Source: Porphyromonas gingivalis ATCC 33277
GTDB lineage: Bacteria; Bacteroidota; Bacteroidia; Bacteroidales; Porphyromonadaceae
Assembly (NCBI RefSeq): GCF_000010505.1
Contig: NC_010729.1
Coordinates: forward strand, 1,040,501 to 1,104,500
Direction of reading: 5' to 3'
Length of the DNA stretch: 64,000 nt
The translations under genes were made by a program, and so were the position numbers. Positions 1 to 8,051 of the stretch are shown here, piece after piece (within the stretch, counting starts at the first letter, position 1; each line of letters begins with the position of its first letter). The notes under the pieces were generated by a model, which saw only the letters and a list, made by a program, of their open reading frames with translations, was not told the DNA's origin and made no database searches.

Positions 1-8
1 AGTAACGT

Positions 9-1889
9 ATGGAAAACCCTACGAACCCTCTCACGGATTCAATGGCACAGCCTGAATCCGAAGAATTGAAACCTACGACAACAGACCGGTTGCCGGAGGC
101 TCAAAGCCTGGAAGTGGCAGATCCGACTCCTTTGGAAAACGAATCCAAATCAGCCGAAGAAAGTAAAACAAGTGTAAACGCCCGTTTGGCGGACATGACC
201 GAGCTCGAGCTACTTGACAGCTTGGCCATATTACTCCAAGGAGAAGAGCTACCTCGCCGACAGGAAGTAGAGGCCTACAAAAGTGCTTTCTATAAGAAAA
301 AGCAGGCTCGTACAGGAGAATCGGCCGACAGTACGACTTCGTCTATGGCCGAACCGGACTTGAACGAAGAGCGTCTGAAAGACTTGCTACAGCGTTTTCG
401 CGAACTGAACCAAACACGAATAGAGTCGATGCAAAAGGAACGTGAGAGCAATTTGGCTCAGAAAGAAGCCCTCTTGCAACGACTGAGGGATCTTCTCGGC
501 AGCAACGAGGAGTTCGGCAAGATCAGCCCTGTTTTTCATGAGATCCGCAAGTCATGGAAGGAGACCGGTCCCGTACCGGAAGCAAATGCTACGGATATAA
601 CCAAAGAATATAATAGTCTGGTAGAGCAGTTCTATGACCTGAAGCAGATCAATGATGAATTCCGCGCCTACGATTTCAAAAAGAATCTGGAGGCTAAGGA
701 GGAATTGATCCATCAGGCCGAAGTGCTGACTGAGAATGCGGATGTCATCCATTCTTTCAGGGTGCTGCAAGAGCTGCATCATCAATGGCGCGAATTGGGA
801 CCGGTAGCTCGCGAACTCCGCGAAGAGGTGTGGGCGAGATTCAAGGCTGCTTCTACTGCTATCAATAAGAAGTATCAGGAACACTTCGAAAAGCAAAAGA
901 TGCGCGAGCAAGAGAATCTGGCTGCGAAAACATTGCTTTGTGAAGAAATGGAAGCGATAGATACCTCCGGTCTGAACTCGCTGGCCAAATGGGACGAGCA
1001 AACGAAGGCCGTACTAGAGATTCAGGCCAAGTGGAAGACTATAGGCTATGCTCGCAGAAGCGACAATGAGAAGATCTACGAGCGTTTCCGCGCAGCATGT
1101 GATAATTATTTCAATAAGAAAACAGCTTTCTTCAAAGGCAAACGTGAAGAGCTGACCGATAACTACAAGAAGAAGCTGGCCATGGTAGAAGAGGCGGAGA
1201 GCCTTCAGGAGAGTTCCGACTGGAAAGAAACCTCTGCTCGCTTGGCCGAACTCCAAAAGAAATGGAAAACCATCGGAGCCGTTCCTCATCGGTATAGTGA
1301 TGAGATCTGGAAGCGTTTTACAACTGCATGCGATGCATTCTTCAAACGTAAAAAAGCCGAACAGGGAGATATGCGCTCCGAAGAACGCGAAAACCTGAAG
1401 AGCAAGAAAGCAATCATTGCAGAGCTTGAGACTTTGGATTCGGAAGAAGCAAGCGAGGGTATCATCGACAGGCTCAATGCTCTGGCCGGACGTTGGAATT
1501 CCATAGGCTTTGTACCGTTCAGAGAGAAGGATACTATCAACAAAGCTTACCGAAAATTGATCGATGGTCTGTACGACAAGCTGAATATCGAACGAAGCAA
1601 CCGGCGCCTCGAAGGATACAATGCCTCCTTGGAACAACTGGAGGGTGGCGGCAAAGGACAGCTCTACGATGAACGTGATCGTATGACACGTATCCTCGAC
1701 CGTATGCGCAACGAATTGCAGACCTATACGAACAATCTGGGTTTCCTCAATATATCCAGTAAAAGTGGGAATAGCCTGATGCGCGAAATGGAGCGCAAGA
1801 AGGAAAAGCTGGAAGAAGACATCCGTCTGATGATCGAAAAGATCAAGCTGATCGACAAGAAGGTGGAAGAGCTGAACTCTAAAGAGTAG
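9..1889 (+). CDS. DUF349 repeat protein
   Basis: A 626-residue, highly charged, probably cytoplasmic helical protein. It carries five DUF349-type repeats, each marked by a W-(K/R/N)-x-(I/L/T)-G-x-(V/A) core with the Trp at about residues 183, 260, 342, 419 and 496; the spacing is a regular 77 to 82 residues. The first 100 residues are acidic and low-complexity, and the last 60 are Lys/Glu-rich and probably coiled coil. The molecular role of DUF349 proteins is not established, so no function is assigned. The start at position 9 is the first ATG and nothing upstream is visible. A hairpin follows the stop, so the gene probably ends its own transcript. The family call is firm and the role is unknown. 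Confidence 0.9.
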   Translation: MENPTNPLTDSMAQPESEELKPTTTDRLPEAQSLEVADPTPLENESKSAEESKTSVNARLADMTELELLDSLAILLQGEELPRRQEVEAYKSAFYKKKQARTGESADSTTSSMAEPDLNEERLKDLLQRFRELNQTRIESMQKERESNLAQKEALLQRLRDLLGSNEEFGKISPVFHEIRKSWKETGPVPEANATDITKEYNSLVEQFYDLKQINDEFRAYDFKKNLEAKEELIHQAEVLTENADVIHSFRVLQELHHQWRELGPVARELREEVWARFKAASTAINKKYQEHFEKQKMREQENLAAKTLLCEEMEAIDTSGLNSLAKWDEQTKAVLEIQAKWKTIGYARRSDNEKIYERFRAACDNYFNKKTAFFKGKREELTDNYKKKLAMVEEAESLQESSDWKETSARLAELQKKWKTIGAVPHRYSDEIWKRFTTACDAFFKRKKAEQGDMRSEERENLKSKKAIIAELETLDSEEASEGIIDRLNALAGRWNSIGFVPFREKDTINKAYRKLIDGLYDKLNIERSNRRLEGYNASLEQLEGGGKGQLYDERDRMTRILDRMRNELQTYTNNLGFLNISSKSGNSLMREMERKKEKLEEDIRLMIEKIKLIDKKVEELNSKE

Positions 1890-1952
1890 GCTATCCCCCA
1901 CTCCATCGGCAAAATAAAACCGAAGGAGAAAATAGCATTCAAGAATTGAGGC

Positions 1953-1999
1953 GAGCCACGAAGGTTTTATATCAGACTTTCGTGGCTCACTTCTTTTCT
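1953..1999 (+). terminator. Rho-independent terminator after the DUF349 gene
   Basis: Inverted arms GAGCCACGAA (1953-1962) and TTCGTGGCTC (1979-1988) form a perfect 10-bp stem and are followed by the T-rich tail ACTTCTTTTCT. It lies 64 bp past the stop of the DUF349 gene. Confidence 0.75.
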
Positions 2000-2129
2000 A
2001 CTCGCTACTCATTGACAGAGTAAGAAACGCAAGGCCAAGAGATGAAAGACAGAATACAAGGCTGTTTTTTATCTCGATAGCGCAACAACCAAAAGGGCTA
2101 TGCTGTTTCATTTCTAAAAGGATATACCG

Positions 2130-3083
2130 ATGAAGATAGTAATAGCGGACAGCTATGCAGCTCTACCCGGAGATTTGGACTGGAGCGGTATCGAAGAAAT
2201 GGGCGAATGCGTGTTCTACGAATATACCCGTCCGGAGGATTTGGCTCTGCGTGCTGCCGATGCTGAAATACTGCTTACCAACAAGACTCCTGTGACTGCG
2301 GCCGACATGGAAGGGATGCCCCACCTACGTTACATCGGACTGATGATTACAGGCCTTAATCTTATAGATATGGATGCTGCTCGTGAGCGTGGTATCACCA
2401 TAACGAACATCCCCCACTATAGCACAGAATCAGTAGCCCAAATGGCAATCTCGCATCTGCTGCACATAACCATGCCGATCGGAGAACTTTCCCGGCAGGT
2501 GAAAGATGGTTGCTGGCAGAACGATTACGAACAAATCGCTCGCGATACTTATCAGATAGAACTGAGCGGGCTGACGATGGCTATCGTGGGACTTGGGGCA
2601 ATAGGCACACGTGTAGCGGAAATGGCACGCGGATTCGGCATGAAGATTTTGGCACATACATCCAAATCTCCAATCGAGTTGCCTTCTTATATAGAAAAGG
2701 CCGATAGCCTGGAGAAGCTTTTCTCTCGGGCTGATGTGCTGAGTCTGCATTGCCCGCTCACAGCGCAAACCCAAAGGATGGTATCGGCTGATAGGCTGGC
2801 ACTGATGAAACCGACAGCTATCCTGCTGAACATGTCCCGAGGAAGTCTGATCGATGAAAAAGCATTAGCCTCTGCCCTAAATGAAGGACGGCTCTATGCT
2901 GCAGGCTTGGACGTACTTGCGGAAGAACCTCCACGCATGGATCACCCTTTGCTCAAGGCGCGTAATTGTCACATCACGCCACATATGGGCTGGAATACGG
3001 ATGCAGCGCGCTTGCGCCTTTCTCGGACGATCAAGGAGAATCTTCGGGCTTTCATTTCCGGTCACCCTGTCAATGTCGTTTAA
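2130..3083 (+). CDS. D-isomer-specific 2-hydroxyacid dehydrogenase
   Basis: A 317-residue NAD-dependent dehydrogenase of the D-2-hydroxyacid family (glycerate, phosphoglycerate or lactate dehydrogenase type). The Rossmann motif G-L-G-A-I-G lies at about residues 154-159. The family signatures follow in order: LNMSRGSLIDE (catalytic Arg region), AAGLDVLAEEPP (catalytic Glu) and CHITPHMGW (catalytic His). The length is normal for the simple two-domain form without the regulatory ACT domain of long SerA proteins. Substrate cannot be read from sequence; hydroxypyruvate/glycerate is a reasonable guess by similarity. It is not obviously in an operon: 240 bp separate it from the gene before, and a 386-bp repeat-containing gap follows. 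Confidence 0.88.
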   Translation: MKIVIADSYAALPGDLDWSGIEEMGECVFYEYTRPEDLALRAADAEILLTNKTPVTAADMEGMPHLRYIGLMITGLNLIDMDAARERGITITNIPHYSTESVAQMAISHLLHITMPIGELSRQVKDGCWQNDYEQIARDTYQIELSGLTMAIVGLGAIGTRVAEMARGFGMKILAHTSKSPIELPSYIEKADSLEKLFSRADVLSLHCPLTAQTQRMVSADRLALMKPTAILLNMSRGSLIDEKALASALNEGRLYAAGLDVLAEEPPRMDHPLLKARNCHITPHMGWNTDAARLRLSRTIKENLRAFISGHPVNVV

Positions 3084-3161
3084 GAACAGGATCCATCAAA
3101 ACGATTATTTTTCCGACCAATACCTTTCGAGGAATTTGACGAATTTATCCTCGATAAATCT

Positions 3162-3285
3162 ACGTGAGTTCGATGTAAGCGATACGGTGCCGATTCTCAT
3201 ATGAGCCGCCTTATCGATCAAGCTCTTATTGGGATATTGACTATGACCGATCAGAAAATGAAAGGGAAAAAGTTTGACGTCTCAT
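3162..3285 (+). repeat. Dispersed repeat A, copy 1 (MITE239-like end)
   Basis: About 124 bp closely similar to 20592-20714. Both copies open with ACGTGAGTTCG, the same 11 bases that form the terminal repeat of the MITE239 copy at 11179, and both end with GAAAGGGAAAAAGTTTG. No convincing matching right-hand terminal repeat is visible. It lies in the 386-bp gap between the dehydrogenase and bioF-like genes; I see nothing else in that gap. Confidence 0.7.
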
Positions 3286-3469
3286 CGGATGTCGAAGCTT
3301 CTCGAAGCTGAAACCTCTCAACCGAGAAATGAAATACGTTGACAAACAGCATAAATCTATAAATCAGGTCTTTCCCGTTTGTTTATATTTGTATCTCATT
3401 ATCATCTGACAGCATAATCGCTCCGAATACAATACTCAGAAAATCGGAACAGACAATCAAAAAACCTGA

Positions 3470-4618
3470 ATGAACGAAAAGTATAGGGCAGAGCTGCAAG
3501 AGCTGGAAGAAAGCGGGAGTCTCAGGCAGCTTAGGAATCTGATACACGATGGCAGCTACATCATCGAGGAGGAAAGACGAATGCTCAACCTCTCCTCGAA
3601 CGATTATCTCGGACTGACTGCTCGGGAAGATCTGATAGATGAGTTTTATACCTCTATCTCTGGAGAGGATCGACTTCCGGGCAGCTGTTCCTCCCGTCTG
3701 CTCACGGGCAATAGTACGGCATATGACAGATTGGAGAGGATGATAGCGGAACGATTCGGACGCGAATCTTCTCTGATATTCAACAGCGGTTACCACCTCA
3801 ACACAGGCGTTCTACCGGCTCTTGTGGATGGACGGACCTTGATCGTGGCAGACAGATTAGTTCATGCCAGCATCATAGATGGCATCCGACTCTGTGGAAC
3901 GCCTTTCGAGCGATTTCGACACAATGATCCGGAGCATTTGGAGCGGATCCTCCGCAAGAATAAAGATCTATACAGCCGGATCATCATAGCAGTAGAGAGT
4001 ATATATAGTATGGACGGCGATGTAGCCGATCTCCCATCTTTGGTTGGTCTCAAAAAGCTATACCCTACCGTCGAGCTATATGTGGACGAAGCTCATGCCA
4101 TAGGAGTAAGGGGAAAAACCGGTTTAGGCTTGGCGGAAGAGACTGCTACCATCGGGAAAATAGACTATCTGGTCGGCACATTCGGAAAAGCATTGGCCTC
4201 TATGGGTGCCTATATAGTCTGTGACAATGCCGTACGTGAATACCTGATCAATCGAAGTCGTTCGCTTATATTCTCCACAGCTTTACCACCTGCTACGATA
4301 GGATGGACTGAACTGATATTCCGTCGGCTACCTGAGTTTGTGATGGAGAGAAAGCGGTTGGAGGATTCTGCTACGCTTTTGCGTGATGCTATCAAGAAAA
4401 AAGGCATAGAAATGCCATCATCGAGTCACATCATTCCCTATATGGTAGGCGAAAATGCTCCTTGCATTGCGTTGTCCGAACATCTTCAGGACAATGGCTT
4501 CTTCGTACTCCCGATACGACATCCGACCGTGCCACTCCATACGGCTCGCCTGCGCTTCTCTCTGACGGCAGCACTCGACACAGTAAGCATTCATAAACTG
4601 ATTGATATTCTTCCCTGA
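3470..4618 (+). CDS. bioF: AONS-family PLP enzyme (BioF-like)
   Basis: A 382-residue alpha-oxoamine synthase. This PLP family decarboxylatively joins an amino acid to an acyl-CoA or acyl-ACP; the best match in size and motifs is 8-amino-7-oxononanoate synthase of biotin synthesis. The PLP lysine is K240 in VGTFGKALAS, followed by the typical RSRSLIFSTALPP segment. DEAHAIG (about 204-210) supplies the Asp that contacts the pyridine ring. The N-terminal segment LNLSSNDYLGL is also characteristic. The stop codon overlaps the start of the next gene (TGATG), so the two are probably co-transcribed. 2-amino-3-ketobutyrate CoA ligase is the main alternative, since no other biotin gene is visible here. 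Confidence 0.82.
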   Translation: MNEKYRAELQELEESGSLRQLRNLIHDGSYIIEEERRMLNLSSNDYLGLTAREDLIDEFYTSISGEDRLPGSCSSRLLTGNSTAYDRLERMIAERFGRESSLIFNSGYHLNTGVLPALVDGRTLIVADRLVHASIIDGIRLCGTPFERFRHNDPEHLERILRKNKDLYSRIIIAVESIYSMDGDVADLPSLVGLKKLYPTVELYVDEAHAIGVRGKTGLGLAEETATIGKIDYLVGTFGKALASMGAYIVCDNAVREYLINRSRSLIFSTALPPATIGWTELIFRRLPEFVMERKRLEDSATLLRDAIKKKGIEMPSSSHIIPYMVGENAPCIALSEHLQDNGFFVLPIRHPTVPLHTARLRFSLTAALDTVSIHKLIDILP

Positions 4619-5037
4619 TGAATATGAAAAAATTTCCACTCTATGGCATAGGAGGGCGCAAAGGATGGGCATATTGGTTGCTCCTGTTCTATGGTTTGCT
4701 TTTTGTGGCTTCGCTCATAGCATCCTACATCCGCAACGAAGAACCCGTGATACCGGCATTTGCTTTTTACATTCCTGCACTCATCCTGTGGGCTTGTATG
4801 CCGGTGGCAGTAGTCATTGATGAAGAAAACGGGCGACTGCGTTGGATAGTCGGCTTTGGACGAATACTCACTGGAGGAAAACCTCTGACGGAGTATGTCC
4901 GAGCCGAATGTGATGAAACCCACACTCGAAGAGTAAAACTACTCTCCATGAAAACCCATACTTTTGTCGAGCTTTACCAGCCGGAGGCATTCTGTGAGGA
5001 AATGAACAGGGCCATCAAAAACAATAAACAAGACTGA
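4618..5037 (+). CDS. Small two-TM membrane protein
   Basis: A 139-residue protein with two predicted membrane helices, about residues 18-40 (WAYWLLLFYGLLFVASLIA) and 45-70, followed by a soluble, basic C-terminal half. I do not recognise the family. The ATG overlaps the stop of the BioF-like gene, which suggests translational coupling and a shared transcript. The topology resembles small bacterial PH-like membrane proteins, but nothing visible proves that. Confidence 0.7.
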   Translation: MNMKKFPLYGIGGRKGWAYWLLLFYGLLFVASLIASYIRNEEPVIPAFAFYIPALILWACMPVAVVIDEENGRLRWIVGFGRILTGGKPLTEYVRAECDETHTRRVKLLSMKTHTFVELYQPEAFCEEMNRAIKNNKQD

Positions 5038-5101
5038 AAAATGACAAACCAGAAAAAATTCTACGTGCCAGCGTTCTATAAATTTTATAGTCGTTGAATG
5101 A

Positions 5102-5310
5102 GCCGTCAGTCATGTATTCAGTCACTATTTGGAAGACCTCTTTATGGTCTCGGGCCCACGGATAGAGAGCAAAGAAGTTTATCCTCTTGACTTTTTATTC
5201 CTGATCGTTTTCCTCTCTACGCTCTCAGGTGATACCTCTTGGTACGAGATTGAAGATTATGCAGAGGAATACGAAGAAGTGTTGAAAAGCCGGTACGAAA
5301 CACTTACGAT
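5102..5310 (+). pseudogene. N-terminal remnant of an ISAs1-type transposase
   Basis: The translated stretch contains SHYLEDL, PRIESKEVYPLDF and SWYEIEDYAEEYEE, the pattern of the N-terminal domain associated with ISAs1/H-repeat transposases. An in-frame stop at 5099 precedes it and no catalytic domain follows, because the reading frame drifts into an unrelated GC-rich tail near 5320. It is a decayed fragment with no intact start. Confidence 0.65.
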
Positions 5311-5590
5311 CGTAGGCGTACGATGCCTTCCTGCACGATGCAGGAGACCGGCGTAGGCGTACGGTGCTCATTGCAACATGCTAATTACCAGTACATTATG
5401 GCCAATTAAGGTGAAATGAAAATAATCTTGGAAGTTTTCCCTGTTTTGCGTCTTCAAAATTCGTTTCCCCCCCTTGTTTGGGAAGATCAGGACTCATTTC
5501 TTATAATAGAAAAACACCCGTGATTGTAATTTCCAATAGTAAGAGCAACACAGACTACAGAAAATTCCCCGAAGAGGCCGGCCCCTTCGG

Positions 5591-5726
5591 CAGGGGGCTA
5601 TCGTATTTGAAAGGTTGTACTCCGTATCCTTGGTCTCTTCCTTCTACAATTAGGATCTCTAACACATTAATTCGTGTTTATTCCGGACGGAGCATGTGTG
5701 TTAATACTTCAAATGCGATTGCCCTG
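5591..5726. mobile_element. 136-bp ISAs1-type MITE, copy 1
   Basis: The segment begins CAGGGGGCTATCGTATTTGAAA and ends CTTCAAATGCGATTGCCCTG; the ends are inverted repeats of each other. The same ends flank 21202-21343 and the degenerate ISAs1 element at 29505-30147, so this looks like a small non-autonomous derivative mobilised by an ISAs1 transposase. It carries no coding sequence. The rest of the 5040-5829 gap holds the transposase remnant and a promoter. Confidence 0.6.
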
Positions 5727-5766
5727 CCGTTTCAGGAAGGTTAATACAAGTTACTTGTGTAACGTT

Positions 5767-5774
5767 TATCTTTG
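5767..5774 (+). promoter_or_regulatory. Bacteroidota -7 promoter element TATCTTTG
   Basis: An exact TAnnTTTG match. It predicts transcription start near 5781, about 48 bp before the ATG at 5829, which argues against the upstream start at 5772 for the following gene. Confidence 0.5.
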
Positions 5775-5828
5775 CGCACAATTTTTGATTCTTCTACAAA
5801 GAAGAGAAATCCGACACAAGATTATTCT

Positions 5829-7220
5829 ATGGAAGGCCCGCGTAATCAAATGGCTCGTTTTTGGTTGTTGCTTGCTGCAACGGCAATTCTTTTGGGTGCT
5901 TTATTCTATCTGCCCGAGCAGATAGGGAGCTGGCAACTCAAGCCTGTGGATTTGCTGAGCGATGTGCGACAGGCAGAAACCGATTCCACTGCGATCCTTA
6001 TTGCCCTGCAGCCGACTCTTCCCTCTAGGAATGCAGATAATAAAACAAAATCCAATAAGCGCAGAAGTGCTATTTATAGCCAATTGCTTGAGCAAAATGC
6101 AGTATCTGATTCGACCTTTATCCCTATAGAGGATTTTAGCTCTACGCGTACGGCACTCAAGCGTTTCTATACGAGTATAGCCGAGCGGTCAACTCTCGGC
6201 AGGCCCATTCGGATAGCCGTATTGGGTGATTCCTTCATCGAAGGCGATATTTTCACCGATGCTCTTCGTGCTGCTTTGCAGAAGCGTTTCGGCGGCAACG
6301 GAGTAGGATGGATGCCTATTACCTCCGAGGTCGCAGGCTTTAGGGGGAGTATTCGTCATGAGTTCAGACTGTGGGAAGATCATGCCATGCTCCATTCCAA
6401 GAAAGGTCATTATCCCTTTACCGGCCATTTCTATCGCCCTAAGCAGGGAGCATGGGTGCATTATACGATGCCCACAGGAGAGCCGAACTTCGGCCATGCG
6501 ATACTGTATTATCAAGCTGCGAACGAGGCCTCGGTTCGCATAGAGACCCCGGATACGACGCTCACTGTCGTTCTTCCTCCGACGCAAACAGTGGGGCAAT
6601 ACACTTTGAGCAGCGATCCGCAGCGAAGTATCAAATGCAGTTTTCTTTCGGGGGGACAAGATTTTGTATCTTTCGGCGTTGCTTTGGAGGATGTTCAAGG
6701 TATTTCGGTCGATAATATGTCCATTCGTGGCAATTCGGGCATTCTTCTCAAATCCATCGATCGGGAAGTAAGCCATGCCTTTGCCTCTTTGCGGAATTAT
6801 GATCTGATAATCCTGCAATACGGACTCAATGTCGCATCGAATAAGCAAAAAGACTATAGCAATTATGCCAAGCAAATGGGGGGTGTGATCGAAACCCTCC
6901 GCAACATTTGTCCCGATTCCGATATTCTACTGATGAGCGTGTCCGACAGGGCACAGCGCACAGCAAACGGAATACGGACGATGGCCGGCATTATTGCTCT
7001 TCATGCTGCGCAGCATGCTCTTGCCCAACAGCATGGTATCGCCTTTTGGAGTACGCTTAGGGCTATGCATGCCCTCGGAGGGATCTCCAGAATGGCTGAT
7101 AAGGGCTGGGCGGCCAGAGATTATACGCATTTGGCGCACCGAGGTGGACGGGAGCTGGCCAAGAAAATGATTGAAGCCATTGATTTTGAAAAAAAGTATT
7201 ATGATGCCATTCGCGAATAG
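5829..7220 (+). CDS. SGNH-hydrolase-like exported protein, long form
   Basis: A 463-residue protein from the chosen ATG at 5829. An N-terminal signal anchor (FWLLLAATAILLGALFYL) is followed by an SGNH/GDSL-type domain. Block I is VLGDSFIEGD, with the nucleophile Ser in GDS. An LQYGLN block lies in the middle, and the C-terminal DYTHLAHRGG supplies the Asp/His pair. A Gly/Asn-rich insert of about 150 residues sits between the first two blocks. Such proteins act as acyl esterases or acyltransferases outside the cytoplasmic membrane. It is followed, with overlap, by a second SGNH gene and then an MBOAT gene, so a role in O-acylating an envelope polymer is likely. The substrate is unknown. Confidence 0.75.
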   Translation: MEGPRNQMARFWLLLAATAILLGALFYLPEQIGSWQLKPVDLLSDVRQAETDSTAILIALQPTLPSRNADNKTKSNKRRSAIYSQLLEQNAVSDSTFIPIEDFSSTRTALKRFYTSIAERSTLGRPIRIAVLGDSFIEGDIFTDALRAALQKRFGGNGVGWMPITSEVAGFRGSIRHEFRLWEDHAMLHSKKGHYPFTGHFYRPKQGAWVHYTMPTGEPNFGHAILYYQAANEASVRIETPDTTLTVVLPPTQTVGQYTLSSDPQRSIKCSFLSGGQDFVSFGVALEDVQGISVDNMSIRGNSGILLKSIDREVSHAFASLRNYDLIILQYGLNVASNKQKDYSNYAKQMGGVIETLRNICPDSDILLMSVSDRAQRTANGIRTMAGIIALHAAQHALAQQHGIAFWSTLRAMHALGGISRMADKGWAARDYTHLAHRGGRELAKKMIEAIDFEKKYYDAIRE

Positions 7221-8031
7221 ATTCATGCTATTGCTGCTCTGCCTTACCACAGCTTTCGGGCTGTCGTTCGGACAGTCCTCGCTTTGGTACGAGCCGGAAG
7301 GATATCTCGACCAGGTATGGCAGCACATTAGAGTAGTCGATTCGAACAAGAAGACGGTTACGATCCTCCATCTCGGCGATAGCCATTTGAGCGGGGGATA
7401 CTTTACCCGATCCATGTCAGCCAAGTTGGCTGCCCAATACGGTGATAAAGTTCGCTTCGAGCGTATCGGCGTACCCGGCGCCAGTTATTCCACTTTCTCC
7501 CAAGACAAGTATATGCAGCGGATCAAAGCCGTAGAACCCGATCTCGTCATTATCTCTCTGGGAACGAACGATTCGTATTGTTTTAAGTTCTCAGAAACAG
7601 AAATGTGGGGAAATATGGAGACTTTTTTCGGCATGCTGCGGCAGACATTGGAGGATGTCCCATTCGTCCTGACTACTCCGCCCCCTTCTTACCTTCGCCG
7701 GTCAGTGAAAGTAGCAGGCAAAAACCGCAAAGGAAGCAAACGGCGTAAAAATCGTTATAGAACCACTTACCACTTCAACGACAATACGGAAAAGGCATCC
7801 CGCCTGATACGATCATATACGGTGGAACATGGCATGGCTTGTTTTGACCTCTCTGCGGCTATGGGGGGAGAGGCAGAAACCCGACAATGGCTGCGTAGCG
7901 GGCTGATGCATACCGATCATATACATTATACGGTGGGTGGATATACCCGTCATGGAGGACTGGTGGCCGATGCCTTACTCGGCTCTATTGTCCGTGGCAA
8001 AGTGGATAGGAGCGACCAGTCCAAACTCTAA
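7201..8031 (+). CDS. SGNH/GDSL hydrolase, secreted
   Basis: A 276-residue SGNH hydrolase. The tandem ATGATG at 7201 begins a signal peptide (MLLLLCLTTAFGLSFGQ) that the further-upstream start would bury, so 7201 is chosen. Motifs are ILHLGDSHLSGG (nucleophile Ser), ISLGTNDSY (oxyanion Gly and Asn) and TDHIHYTVGGY (catalytic Asp-x-x-His). A basic Lys/Arg-rich segment lies near residues 170-190. Its start overlaps the end of the previous SGNH gene by 20 bp. The MBOAT gene follows 20 bp later, so all three are probably one operon. It fits the AlgJ/PatB-like partner role of taking an acyl group delivered by the MBOAT protein. Confidence 0.82.
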   Translation: MMPFANRFMLLLLCLTTAFGLSFGQSSLWYEPEGYLDQVWQHIRVVDSNKKTVTILHLGDSHLSGGYFTRSMSAKLAAQYGDKVRFERIGVPGASYSTFSQDKYMQRIKAVEPDLVIISLGTNDSYCFKFSETEMWGNMETFFGMLRQTLEDVPFVLTTPPPSYLRRSVKVAGKNRKGSKRRKNRYRTTYHFNDNTEKASRLIRSYTVEHGMACFDLSAAMGGEAETRQWLRSGLMHTDHIHYTVGGYTRHGGLVADALLGSIVRGKVDRSDQSKL

Positions 8032-8051
8032 AATAAAGACAGTCCAAGACC

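Noticed and set aside
1014-1901. Long minus-strand frame opposite the DUF349 gene
   Set aside because: It is a mirror of a highly charged helical gene; its translation is hydrophobic without domain logic and the plus frame has clear repeats.
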